Source: Comamonas odontotermitis
GTDB taxonomy: Bacteria; Pseudomonadota; Gammaproteobacteria; Burkholderiales; Burkholderiaceae_C
Assembly (NCBI RefSeq): GCF_020080045.1
Contig: NZ_CP083451.1
Location: 868,001 to 932,000 of the forward strand
Direction: 5' to 3'
DNA: 64,000 nt
The notes under the pieces are model-generated. The model had not been told where the DNA came from. It was given only the letters and a program-made list of their open reading frames with translations, and made no database searches. Of this stretch, positions 9,773 to 17,992 are shown piece by piece. The translations under genes were made by a program, and so were the position numbers. Position 1 is the stretch's first letter. Each line of letters begins with the position of its first letter.

Positions 9773-10297
9773 ATGCTGCAGGTATCCAAATGCATTGTGT
9801 CGGGCAACGGGCTGGCGGCGGTGTTGCTCAAGCGCGCGGCCACGGTGGAGCTTGACTGGGATGTGCGCCAGAAATCACGTTTTTCTGCGGTTGATAGCCA
9901 GGGGCGCGAGCTGGGCGTTTTCTTGCCGCGCGGACAGGCGGTGCGCGGCGGCGATGTGCTCGTGACTGAAGATGGATCGTTGATCCGGGTGCTGGCTGCA
10001 CCGCAGAAGGTGCTGCGCATCACGGCCTGCGTTGTGCACGGAACTCCCTTTGATCTGATGCGCGCCGCGTACCACCTGGGCAACCGCCATGTGCCGATCG
10101 AGCTGCAACCCGATCACCTCAAGATCGAGCCCGACCATGTGCTGGCCGACATGCTGCGCAGCATGCACATGGAGGTGGCGCAGGCCGACCTGCCTTTTGA
10201 GCCCGAAGGGGGCGCTTATGGCGGGCATGTCACCCATGACGGGCACAGCCACCATCACGCTCACCACCATGGCAACGATCACGGGCACAACCACTGA
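9773..10297 (+). CDS. ureE: Urease accessory protein UreE (nickel metallochaperone)
   Basis: A 174-residue protein. The N-terminal half is the UreE peptide-binding domain and the C-terminal half is the metal-binding domain with GNRHVPIEL holding the conserved interface histidine. The last 24 residues form a histidine-rich tail (13 His of 24, including [11 protein letters not shown]) that would buffer nickel. Start chosen at the ATG with GAGGCAAGG just upstream; an in-frame ATG at 9761 overlaps the acetyltransferase stop and is the alternative. The tail is also read in another frame as the beginning of ureF. Confidence 0.93.
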   Translation: MLQVSKCIVSGNGLAAVLLKRAATVELDWDVRQKSRFSAVDSQGRELGVFLPRGQAVRGGDVLVTEDGSLIRVLAAPQKVLRITACVVHGTPFDLMRAAYHLGNRHVPIELQPDHLKIEPDHVLADMLRSMHMEVAQADLPFEPEGGAYGGHVTHDGHSHHHAHHHGNDHGHNH

Positions 10298-10997
10298 AGT
10301 GCAGCCTGCACTGCTGGCACACAGCTTTCTGCAGCTGATGTGGCTGGCATCGCCGGCGCTGCCGATTGGCGGATTTTCGTACTCCGAGGGCCTGGAGGCT
10401 GCCATCAACGCGTCGCTGGTCACAACGGAAAGCGAAGCGGGCGACTGGCTGGCGCAGCAGCTGCACCTGAGCCAGTCGCGCGGCGAGATGGCCGTGATCG
10501 CCCAGGCTGCAAGCGCCTGGCAAGCCACAGACCTGCCGCGCATTGCCGAACTGAACCAATGGGTGCGCACCACGCGCGAGAGCAGCGAGTTGCGGCTGCA
10601 GACCGAGCAAATGGGGCGCTCCTTGGTGGAGTGGCTCCGGAACCGCCATGCCGGTCAGGTATCGATTCTGGACACAGTCACCTGGCTGGCCGCGCAGGAT
10701 GCGAGCTACCCAATTGCCTTTTCGTTTGCCGCGCATTGCGCGGGCGCATCGGCCCATGATGCGTTGCTGGCCTACGCCTTTGGCTGGGCAGAGAACCTGG
10801 TGCAGGCAGCGGTCAAAGCGGTGCCTTTGGGCCAGAGTGCAGGGCAGCGCATTCTCGCGCGGCTTGCGCAGGAAATTCCGCAGGCCGTTGCCTGTGCACT
10901 GGCGCTGCCAGACGACGCACGGCAGGCGTTTTCACCCATGCTGGCGATTCTCTCTGCCCAGCATGAACACCAGTATTCAAGGCTCTTCAGATCATGA
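10269..10997 (+). CDS. ureF: Urease accessory protein UreF
   Basis: A 242-residue cytoplasmic protein with family signatures [21 protein letters not shown] (about 20-40) and, near the end, [15 protein letters not shown] residues. UreF gates the GTPase activity of UreG in the UreDFG complex. The ATG at 10269 gives a 29-base overlap with the ureE histidine tail; a GTG at 10299 just after the ureE stop is an alternative. It ends in an ATGA overlap with ureG. Confidence 0.94.
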   Translation: MATITGTTTEVQPALLAHSFLQLMWLASPALPIGGFSYSEGLEAAINASLVTTESEAGDWLAQQLHLSQSRGEMAVIAQAASAWQATDLPRIAELNQWVRTTRESSELRLQTEQMGRSLVEWLRNRHAGQVSILDTVTWLAAQDASYPIAFSFAAHCAGASAHDALLAYAFGWAENLVQAAVKAVPLGQSAGQRILARLAQEIPQAVACALALPDDARQAFSPMLAILSAQHEHQYSRLFRS

Positions 10998-11656
10998 ACA
11001 CATCCGCATTGCACCATATTCCCCATCGCAGCAAGAAGCTGCCGCCGCTGCGTGTCGGCATTGGTGGGCCCGTGGGTTCAGGCAAGACCACGATCCTTGA
11101 AATGCTCTGCAAGGCTATGCGTGACAGGTGGGATCTGATTGCGATCACCAACGACATCTACACCAAGGAAGACCAGCGCCTGCTGACCATCAGCGGCGCG
11201 CTGCCCGCTGAACGCATCATGGGGGTAGAGACCGGAGGTTGTCCGCACACCGCCATCCGCGAGGATGCGTCGATCAATCTGGAAGCCATCGACCGGATGC
11301 TCAAGGATTTTCCCGATGCCGACATCGTCTTCATCGAATCGGGTGGAGACAACCTGGCTGCCACCTTCAGCCCTGAGCTGAGTGACCTGACGATCTATGT
11401 GATCGATGTGGCTGCAGGCGAGAAGATTCCGCGCAAGGGCGGCCCCGGTATCACCAAGAGCGATCTGTTCGTCATCAACAAGACCGACCTTGCGCCGCAT
11501 GTGGGCGCGAATCTGGACATCATGCGCAGTGACACCGTGAAGCAGCGCACAACCGCCAAAGGACTCAAGCCGTTTGTCATGACCAATCTTAAAACGCTGG
11601 AAGGGCTGGATGAGGTGGTGGCTTTCATCGAGAAGCAGGGGCTGCTGGCGGTCTGA
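10994..11656 (+). CDS. ureG: Urease accessory GTPase UreG
   Basis: A 220-residue SIMIBI GTPase. The P-loop is [10 protein letters not shown] (about 24-33), the CPH metal motif is in [13 protein letters not shown] near residue 80, and guanine specificity comes from NKTD (about 160). It hydrolyses GTP to drive nickel insertion into urease. It overlaps ureF by 4 bases and closes the rightward urease operon, facing the next leftward gene only 23 bases away. Confidence 0.97.
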   Translation: MNTSALHHIPHRSKKLPPLRVGIGGPVGSGKTTILEMLCKAMRDRWDLIAITNDIYTKEDQRLLTISGALPAERIMGVETGGCPHTAIREDASINLEAIDRMLKDFPDADIVFIESGGDNLAATFSPELSDLTIYVIDVAAGEKIPRKGGPGITKSDLFVINKTDLAPHVGANLDIMRSDTVKQRTTAKGLKPFVMTNLKTLEGLDEVVAFIEKQGLLAV

Positions 11657-11679
11657 CCGATCCTTGTTCCAGGTTTTTG

Positions 11680-12171
11680 TCAAGACCTCTGCGTATTGAG
11701 CGCAAAGCTGTTGCCGGGATAGGTGCGCCCCTGGCTCCGGTACCAGGCGAGCCAGTCGCGCACGGCCAGTATTGGTTTGCCAGATACGGTAGGTGGCAGG
11801 GCTTCATAGACCAGTACATTCAGGGTGCGCTGGCTGCCATCCGCGCAATGCACCACCAGGCGCTGCACCTGCTTGGTGTACTCGCCCACATCCTCGGGCC
11901 AGATGCCTTCGATGCGGTCCATGGCCTGTTCCAATGCCTCGTCGATGGGGTAGACCTCGGCCAACACCTGCTGGGTGCCCTGCAACTGTAGGCCGGGATA
12001 CCAGTCCAGGTCATACAAGGTGCCGGTGAGTGTGGTGTGGCCCAAGCAAATGATATCGGGGTCCAGGCGCGCAATGTCGTTGATGCCGCCAGCGCGCAGG
12101 GTGCCGTACACGGCCACATGGCGGGCGCCACAGGTGGCCCAGTGAGCGGGGGGCGAGAAGGGCTTCGGCAT
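11680..12171 (-). CDS. Gamma-glutamylcyclotransferase-like (AIG2/GGCT) protein
   Basis: A 163-residue protein with the GGCT-fold opening VAVYGTLRAGG (about 20-30), where the YGTLR loop binds the gamma-glutamyl carboxylate, and an acidic DEALEQAMDRIEG region with the likely catalytic glutamate. The family cleaves gamma-glutamyl amides or acts on related small molecules; the substrate here is unknown. A GTG at 12180 is another possible start. It lies 73 bases downstream of the lipid-pathway cluster on the same strand and may be the last gene of that transcript. Confidence 0.8.
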   Translation of the reverse strand: MPKPFSPPAHWATCGARHVAVYGTLRAGGINDIARLDPDIICLGHTTLTGTLYDLDWYPGLQLQGTQQVLAEVYPIDEALEQAMDRIEGIWPEDVGEYTKQVQRLVVHCADGSQRTLNVLVYEALPPTVSGKPILAVRDWLAWYRSQGRTYPGNSFALNTQRS

Positions 12172-12244
12172 GGAGATCACAGATGCGTGAGTGGGTTTGT
12201 CATGGCTAGGGCTTCAAGCAAAAACCCTGCCATTCAGAACAGAT

Positions 12245-13171
12245 TCAATCACGGTGCTCCATTACGCGCTCGGCAGCTTGCTTCACCTTGGCCATCTCAC
12301 GGCTGGGCAGGGGCGTCTCTCCGGTCGCCATGCGCATCAGCAGGCAGTGCAGCATTTCGGTGGAGAGGCCATGCAATACCAGCCGATGGCCCGCACGCAA
12401 GGTGGAAAGCGGTACCAGCGGGTGCTTGTTGTTCAGCATGACCAGATGCTCGGGCGAAGACAGGATCTTGGCGGCATAGATGGCCACGGTTTCGTCCAGC
12501 TGTAACGAGTTGCTGGCGCGCCAGAAATCGTTGTCGGTCAGCAGCAGCTGGTACACAGGGGTGTAGACCTCGATGGCGCTTTGCAGGTCGAGGATGTTGA
12601 AGGTACCGTGCGGCATGTCTTCCAGCCGCAGTGGTGGCTCGCGCAGCATCGCAAAATCGGGCTCGGGCACGGGCCCGATGTGCTGGCCGTGGGCACGCAA
12701 TGTCTTGTTCAGACGAATGACAAAGTTGAAAAGGTTCAGGTCGTGCTTGAGGAACAACTCGTCCTTGATGTCGTCGATCGATTCCGGCTCCAACGGGTTG
12801 GTCGCCACCTTGGTGGGCGCGTTGCCGCCGATGAAGGCGAGGATCTGTGAGCCCAGATGGAAGTGCCGCATGATGAGCCAGTTGGCCTCGGGCGAGACAA
12901 AGCGGTTCATGCTGAAAGCGAGGGTGCGGTGCAGCAGCCTGGAATGCGCCCAGGTCTTGGGCAGCAGCACTTTGAGGATCTGGATCAAGATGATGCTGGT
13001 ACGCGCCAGTGGCCGCAGAAACGGCAGCAGAAACTGGCGTGAGCGGCTGCTGGAATCCTTGAGCCATGCGGCCTTCACATGGTCTGGCACCGGCGTGCTG
13101 TCGTCCAGGTACAGGGCCAGCCATGGGCTGGGATCGCGTTCGTCGTGTGGAATGTCGCGGAAATCGGTCAT
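12245..13171 (-). CDS. Conserved protein of unknown function in the ketosynthase/desaturase cluster
   Basis: A 308-residue protein I cannot assign to a characterised family. It has one hydrophobic stretch (about 57-70, TSIILIQILKVLLP), little else that looks membrane-spanning, and conserved-looking histidines in MRHFHLGSQ (about 101-109). No signal peptide is seen. Its ATG overlaps the stop of the ketosynthase fusion (ATGA), which argues strongly for a shared pathway. It could be an enzyme of the same lipid route or a membrane-associated partner; the sequence alone does not decide. Confidence 0.8.
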   Translation of the reverse strand: MTDFRDIPHDERDPSPWLALYLDDSTPVPDHVKAAWLKDSSSRSRQFLLPFLRPLARTSIILIQILKVLLPKTWAHSRLLHRTLAFSMNRFVSPEANWLIMRHFHLGSQILAFIGGNAPTKVATNPLEPESIDDIKDELFLKHDLNLFNFVIRLNKTLRAHGQHIGPVPEPDFAMLREPPLRLEDMPHGTFNILDLQSAIEVYTPVYQLLLTDNDFWRASNSLQLDETVAIYAAKILSSPEHLVMLNNKHPLVPLSTLRAGHRLVLHGLSTEMLHCLLMRMATGETPLPSREMAKVKQAAERVMEHRD

Positions 13172-15129
13172 AGCGGGTCCGTGGCCGCCCGGTTTGGGGC
13201 AGCGTCTTCCAGAATATGCGCAAACTGCATCAGGTACAGCTGGGCCGTGTGGCGTGCCGTAGCGGCAATGGCGCGCGGGGCATCGCCCGTGGTGTCCAGC
13301 GCCACCACCATCTGCACGGCCGTCAGCCAGCGCTCCAGGTGGTTTTCGTCATTGGCGCCGTGGTATTCCAGAAAGCGGAAGCACTCCGGCCCGAGGTCGA
13401 GACTTTGGCGCAGCAGCGGCAGCAAGCTGGGCACGATGCGCTGGCCTGTGCCTTCGATGATGTAGATGGCCCCCAGCAAGCCAATCGGATTGGTGGTGGC
13501 TGCCAGGCTGTGCAGGTAGCTGTTGAGCGCCTGGCCGCCCGGGTTGCGCTGCAACTGGTCGATGTTGGTGATGGTGCCGCCCGCATTCAGATAGTCCTGG
13601 TGCAGGATCTTGAAGTCGTTCTGTTCTTCGCCCGCATGCACGCCCATCAGTGCGGCAAGCATTGCGTAGTCGCCGGTGAGCGAGGCTGCGCCCTCGCGCA
13701 TCCACAGGCTGCCTTCACGCACCTGCGGAATCCACTGGCGCATCCAGCAGAGGTAGTCGTCCGTCTCCATGTGGCCGCTGCGAATGCGCCGCACCAGTGG
13801 CGTGCGCCAGACCTGCGAGCGGTAGTCGTGCCAGATGCTGGCCAGCTCGGTGAGCAGCGGCGCCAGGGCCTGCGGCGCGCTGGCAGGGTCGTGGGGTGGT
13901 GCGATCAGCGCAGAGTCAACGGCAGAGGCGATGGCATCTGGCGCAGATGCAATTTTTTGAACGGAACTGCTGGATGGCGCTTGACTGGATTGCGCAGCAT
14001 GCTCCAATTCCAATAGCATGTAGCCTGCAGTGAAACGGCCCGATTCGGGCACAAAGCACAGCATGGTGTCGCCGGCTTTGAGCTGGTCGTGGTGGGTCTG
14101 CAGGTACTCGGCCAGCATCACGAAGATGGAAGCTGCACCGGTGTTGCCGCGCCAGGCCAGGTTGCTCCACCAGCGCTCACGCGGGATGGACAGCTGTGCC
14201 TTGTTCAGCAGCTCATCGACCACGGGAATGAATTTTTCCGACGAGTAGTGGCACAGGAAATGATCAATGCCACGCTCTGGTAGCCAGCCCTGGTGGGCAA
14301 TGCGGGCGTACTCGTGGATACAGACGTCAAACAGGTGCGGCAGCAGGCGAATGTCCTGCCGCAGCGCCAGCGCGCCTGCGGCCTCGGCGTCCGTCCATGA
14401 TGGGAAATCGAGATGGCTGCGCGCGCGGTCGTGCGTCAGCCCCAGCTGCATGCACACCGGGTAGTCGCCAGCAAAGCTGCGTTGGTGCGTCCAGTGCAGT
14501 TTCAAGCACAGATCGGGCCGCTGCGGAATGGGCGCTGCGCGGCCCAGCAGCACGGCACCGGCACCGTCGCTCAGCATCCAACGCAGAAAGTGGGCGTCGA
14601 AATCCGTGTCATAGCCCTGCGCGGCGTAGCGCGAGCGCTTGAAGAGACGCGAAGGCATCTCGCTGGCCACGGCCATGGCATGGGCGTGTTGGCCGTGCTC
14701 CACAGCCAGGGCGGCTCCCTGCAGTGCGCCCACACTGGCCGCGCATACGCCGTGTACGCTGAGCAACTCCATCGGGGGGGCTGCCATCTCGCCCTGAATC
14801 ATGCTGGCAAAGCCGGGCATCAGTGCATCGCCACCAGAGGAGCCGCTGGCCAGAAAACCGATGTCTTCCAGGCTGCGTCCTGCTTGCTGGAGCGCAGACT
14901 CAATGGCGGCCTTGGCCATTTGCGCATTGCTGAACACGGTGCTGCCGTCGGGTGCAATGGCGTAGTAACGCTTCTGAATGCCGTTTTCAGCCAGAATGCG
15001 GCGTTTGATGCGTTCCGACAGCCGGTTGAGGGGCGCCACATAGGCGTCCATGCCGTCGTTGGTAACGGGCTCCCCGGGCATGAAGAGACCGGCAGACTGG
15101 ACATAGACCTGTGAATAGGAAACTGGCAT
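13168..15129 (-). CDS. Beta-ketoacyl synthase III (StlD/DarB-like) fused to a haem-oxygenase-like oxidase domain
   Basis: A 653-residue two-domain protein. Residues 1-375 are a FabH-type condensing enzyme with GEPVTNDGMDAY and NGIQKRYYAI segments like StlD/DarB ketosynthases. Cys129 (VHGVCAAS), His294 (LCHYSSEKF; His290 is also near) and Asn329 (GNTGAAS) form the expected Cys-His-Asn triad. Residues 376-415 are a Ser/Ala/Pro linker. Residues 420-653 resemble haem-oxygenase-like iron oxidases (TenA, PqqC, UndA type), with candidate ligands Glu472, His498, Glu501, Glu559, His590, Asp594 and His597. The family joins two acyl units, and the second domain could oxidise or cleave the product. It starts 6 bases after the desaturase gene. 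Confidence 0.85.
   Translation of the reverse strand: MPVSYSQVYVQSAGLFMPGEPVTNDGMDAYVAPLNRLSERIKRRILAENGIQKRYYAIAPDGSTVFSNAQMAKAAIESALQQAGRSLEDIGFLASGSSGGDALMPGFASMIQGEMAAPPMELLSVHGVCAASVGALQGAALAVEHGQHAHAMAVASEMPSRLFKRSRYAAQGYDTDFDAHFLRWMLSDGAGAVLLGRAAPIPQRPDLCLKLHWTHQRSFAGDYPVCMQLGLTHDRARSHLDFPSWTDAEAAGALALRQDIRLLPHLFDVCIHEYARIAHQGWLPERGIDHFLCHYSSEKFIPVVDELLNKAQLSIPRERWWSNLAWRGNTGAASIFVMLAEYLQTHHDQLKAGDTMLCFVPESGRFTAGYMLLELEHAAQSSQAPSSSSVQKIASAPDAIASAVDSALIAPPHDPASAPQALAPLLTELASIWHDYRSQVWRTPLVRRIRSGHMETDDYLCWMRQWIPQVREGSLWMREGAASLTGDYAMLAALMGVHAGEEQNDFKILHQDYLNAGGTITNIDQLQRNPGGQALNSYLHSLAATTNPIGLLGAIYIIEGTGQRIVPSLLPLLRQSLDLGPECFRFLEYHGANDENHLERWLTAVQMVVALDTTGDAPRAIAATARHTAQLYLMQFAHILEDAAPNRAATDPL
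13951..14018 (+). repeat. Possible degenerate repeat copy inside the ketosynthase fusion linker
   Basis: The stretch runs TTTTTTGAACGG, then AACTGCTGGATGGCGCTTGA, then TGGATTGCGC and CAATAGCATG. It echoes the family order (AGCTGCTGGCGCTTGATGGATAAGCGC) but is diverged. It encodes roughly residues 371-393, the low-complexity joint between the two domains. Confidence 0.4.
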
Positions 15130-15135
15130 AGACGA

Positions 15136-16080
15136 CTACTTTTTCTCCATCGGTGGCATCAACGACCGGCTACGTGCCGGCCGCCATACAAGCCCACCCA
15201 CAAACACCCGCGCCATATAGGGCAGCAGGCCGCCTTCATTCAGCGCTGGATCAACCCGGTTGCGGTAGATGCGGTCATGCAGCCCCGTCAGTTCCGACCA
15301 ATGGGCGTGCGGGCATTCATGGTGAGCCGTATGCAGGCCAATGTTAAACAGCAAAGGATTGACCAGGCCTTCGAAATTGCGCGCGTAGTTCAGCATGCTC
15401 CCTTCGGTATCACGCTGCGCCCGGCTGAGACGCCTGCCGTCGGCATGGGCGTGCTGCAGATAATTGGTGGCCAGCAGCCAGTGCAGGCCATGCAGTTGCG
15501 GAATGATGACCAGGATCAGCGCCTTTTTCCAGTCGATGAGCAGCAGCGCCGCCCAACTGCCAAGCCACAGCGCATATTGACCCATGCAATAGCGAAAGGC
15601 ACCGGGCCAGTGGCGCCGTAAGTTGCCCAGCCACCGGATGAACAGCGGATACAGCACCCAGGCCGCTTGCGCCGGGTGGGCCAGGTAGCCCCACAGGTGG
15701 TTGGTATCCCCGCCAAAACGGTAGGTGCGGGCAATGTCGCGCTCACTGTGCCGGTAACGGTGGTGGTTACCCACATGGGCCGGCCAGAACACAAACGTGG
15801 GGTGACCCTGCAGCAGGGTGAGCCAGTAGTCGGTAGCGCGATTGGCCCAGCGGCTGTGTCTGCCGCGCCACATGCGCAGATGCGTGTGGTTGTGGTGGAT
15901 CACGCCCACGCCCAGGGTCAGGAACAGCTCCACGGCATAGAGCCACCAGACCCAGCCGTGCTGCCACTGCCACAGCACGATCAGCGGCAGGGTGGCAAGG
16001 TAAAGCAGCGATTGCCAATCGCGCCAATGGCGCAGGCGCAGAGGGGGGGACGGGGGCGGAATGCTGGCGCTGGGCGGCAT
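15136..16080 (-). CDS. Membrane fatty-acid desaturase family protein
   Basis: A 314-residue integral membrane protein with the three histidine boxes of acyl desaturases: HHNHTH (about 62-67), HVGNHHRYRH (about 103-112) and HTAHHECPH (about 257-265), plus paired hydrophobic helices between them. Such enzymes use a diiron centre and O2 to put a double bond or hydroxyl into a lipid acyl chain. The real substrate is unknown. It lies 9 bases after the hydroxylase gene and 6 bases before the ketosynthase fusion, so the three are one operon. Confidence 0.88.
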   Translation of the reverse strand: MPPSASIPPPSPPLRLRHWRDWQSLLYLATLPLIVLWQWQHGWVWWLYAVELFLTLGVGVIHHNHTHLRMWRGRHSRWANRATDYWLTLLQGHPTFVFWPAHVGNHHRYRHSERDIARTYRFGGDTNHLWGYLAHPAQAAWVLYPLFIRWLGNLRRHWPGAFRYCMGQYALWLGSWAALLLIDWKKALILVIIPQLHGLHWLLATNYLQHAHADGRRLSRAQRDTEGSMLNYARNFEGLVNPLLFNIGLHTAHHECPHAHWSELTGLHDRIYRNRVDPALNEGGLLPYMARVFVGGLVWRPARSRSLMPPMEKK

Positions 16081-16089
16081 GCAGAGTCG

Positions 16090-16854
16090 TCAGGGCGCAG
16101 ATTGCGTGGAGCGCGCCGGTGCCGGACGCACAGGCAGCGGATCGGCTTCGCTGCGCATCCAGCGGTCCATGAACGCAAAGGCAAAGCCGTAATTGCCTGC
16201 AGGGCGCGCATGGTGGAGATGGTGACGGCGACTGGCGGCGAGCGGGTGGCGCGGGCCGACGGAGGGGAAGAATTCGTAGTTGGAGTGGCCAATGGCATTC
16301 AGCACCAGACTGAAGACGGGCACCGACGCCAGAGACCAGAAGGCAAAGTCATGCACCACCATGGGCAGCAGAATCACATTGCCCATCATCATGGCCTCCA
16401 CCGGATGGAAGCTGTAGGTGGACCACGGCGTGACCACCACGGAGCGATGGTGATCGCCATGAAAGCGCTTGAGCCAGCGCGTGTGCAGCAGCCGGTGGTT
16501 GATCCAGAAGTGCACATCGTTCCAGATCAGCAGCACCCAGATCTCGATGGCGATCTGCCAGGCCGATGGGTTGACGGCAAAGCGTGCCCAGCCCAGCTGT
16601 ACGAAGCCCCAGGGCACGATCATGCCCAGGCCGAAGATGAGGATTGAATGGAAGGACTGGCGCCACTCGCGCTGCAGCTGGTCGGGTTTGAGCGGCCGCG
16701 TATCCAGCACCTTGCCGATGCCAAGTCTTTGCAGAAAGCGGGTGAGGGCGGTCATGCCGAAGCCGCCTGCCAGGTACAGAACCGTGAAAAACAGCAAGCC
16801 CCAAGCCATCACCTGCCAGGCGCTGAGGTTGGTAAAGACTTGGGCTGCGGTCAT
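16090..16854 (-). CDS. Sterol desaturase/fatty-acid hydroxylase superfamily protein
   Basis: A 254-residue membrane protein with four helices in the first 130 residues and the histidine motifs HFWINHRLLH (about 115-124), HGDHH (about 131-135), a HSNYE segment and HHLHH (about 211-215). This superfamily holds nonhaem diiron hydroxylases and desaturases. In bacteria without sterols it usually acts on fatty acyl, carotenoid or hopanoid chains. It begins 6 bases after the Bug receptor stop and leads the enzyme part of the cluster. Confidence 0.88.
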   Translation of the reverse strand: MTAAQVFTNLSAWQVMAWGLLFFTVLYLAGGFGMTALTRFLQRLGIGKVLDTRPLKPDQLQREWRQSFHSILIFGLGMIVPWGFVQLGWARFAVNPSAWQIAIEIWVLLIWNDVHFWINHRLLHTRWLKRFHGDHHRSVVVTPWSTYSFHPVEAMMMGNVILLPMVVHDFAFWSLASVPVFSLVLNAIGHSNYEFFPSVGPRHPLAASRRHHLHHARPAGNYGFAFAFMDRWMRSEADPLPVRPAPARSTQSAP

Positions 16855-16860
16855 GGGCGT

Positions 16861-17832
16861 TTATTGTGCGCGGATGTTCTGTTCCTTGATGATAGTGCCA
16901 AGGGCCTTCACATCGGCATCAATGCGGTTGGTAAGCCCTTCGGGCGAGCTGCCCACGGCCTGCCAGCCCTGCGCGGCGAGCCTGGCGCGCATCTCAGGGC
17001 TTCGCACGATCTCCCCCACTGCAGCAGCCAACTTTTCGACATGGGCTTTGGCCATGGATTTGGGCGCAGCAACGGCGTTCCAGATTTCCAGGTCGTAATT
17101 GTTCACGCCCAGCTCCTTGAGGCTGGGCAGGCCTGGGGCGAGCGGGCTGCGGGCGGCAGAGGTCACGCCAATGCCGCGTAGCTTGCCTGCCTGGATCTGC
17201 GCCATGGCCAGCGCCGGGGGCAGCATGGACAGCTGCAGGTCGCCGCCCTGGATGCCGTTGAACACCTGAGGGTAGCCTGCGTACGGAATGTGCTCGGGCT
17301 TGAGCTTGGAACGGCTCTTGAGCAATTCCATACCCAGATGGCCGACGGTGCCCACGCCGGGTGAGCCATAGCTCCACTTGCTGCCAGCCTTGGCTGCGGC
17401 GTCAAAGAACGCCTTGCCTTCGGGGGCTGAAGCGGGCGCCACCAGCACCAGCGGCGCCACGCCGATCAGGCTGACCGGCTGCAGGTCGGTCAGCGGGTTG
17501 TAGCGCACGGCCGGGTTCAACAGCTTGGCAATGGTCATGTTGCCGTTGATCATCACGCTGAAGGTGTGGTCGTCGGCCTTGGCCACGTATTCGCCGGCAA
17601 TGTTGCCGCCAGCGCCCACCTTGTTTTCCACGATGATGGTCTGGCCCAGGGCTTTTTCCAGCGGCTCGGCCAGGGCACGTGCCGTCAGGTCAGGTGACGA
17701 TCCTGCGGGAAAGCCTACGATCAGGTGCAGGGGCTTGCTGGGCCAGTTGTCAGCAGCAAAGGCGCTGGTAGCCATGCAGGTGGCAGCCAGGGCTGCGGTC
17801 AGCATGCTGCGGCGGGGCAAGGTGAAAGTCAT
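16861..17832 (-). CDS. Bug/TctC-family periplasmic substrate-binding protein
   Basis: A 323-residue Bug receptor. Signal peptide residues 1-26 end after SAFA. The mature protein begins DNWPSKPLHLIVGFPAGSS and has the ENKVGAGG ligand loop (about 70-77) and the PYAGYPQVF and APKSM family segments. Bug proteins bind carboxylates and many in Burkholderiales lack adjacent permeases, as here. The ATG at 17832 has GGAG 8 bases upstream, better than the ATG at 17844. It is 6 bases ahead of the hydroxylase gene, so it may feed a carboxylate to, or sense one for, the lipid pathway. Confidence 0.9.
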   Translation of the reverse strand: MTFTLPRRSMLTAALAATCMATSAFAADNWPSKPLHLIVGFPAGSSPDLTARALAEPLEKALGQTIIVENKVGAGGNIAGEYVAKADDHTFSVMINGNMTIAKLLNPAVRYNPLTDLQPVSLIGVAPLVLVAPASAPEGKAFFDAAAKAGSKWSYGSPGVGTVGHLGMELLKSRSKLKPEHIPYAGYPQVFNGIQGGDLQLSMLPPALAMAQIQAGKLRGIGVTSAARSPLAPGLPSLKELGVNNYDLEIWNAVAAPKSMAKAHVEKLAAAVGEIVRSPEMRARLAAQGWQAVGSSPEGLTNRIDADVKALGTIIKEQNIRAQ

Positions 17833-17914
17833 CGAAAACTCCATAGGTAAACCGGCTTGCTGAGGTGGAGGTTTATGCGCTTATACGTCCGCCGAATCCG
17901 CAGCAGGCCACAAA

Positions 17915-17946
17915 AAAGCGCACAGGCCTGGCAGCCTGTGCGCTTT
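17915..17946 (-). terminator. Rho-independent terminator of rpoH
   Basis: A 12-base perfect stem AAAGCGCACAGG / CCTGTGCGCTTT with an 8-base loop. On the minus strand it is followed by a run of six T. It lies about 47 bases beyond the rpoH stop and also insulates the cluster to the left. Confidence 0.85.
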
Positions 17947-17992
17947 CGATTATCGCCAATTGCGGCACATTTGTGCGCCGCCGCTTTGAGGC

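Noticed and set aside
10089..10268. Extension of the ureF frame upstream through the ureE gene
   Set aside because: It would duplicate ureE coding DNA in another frame; UreF family N-termini begin near the ATG at 10269 or later.
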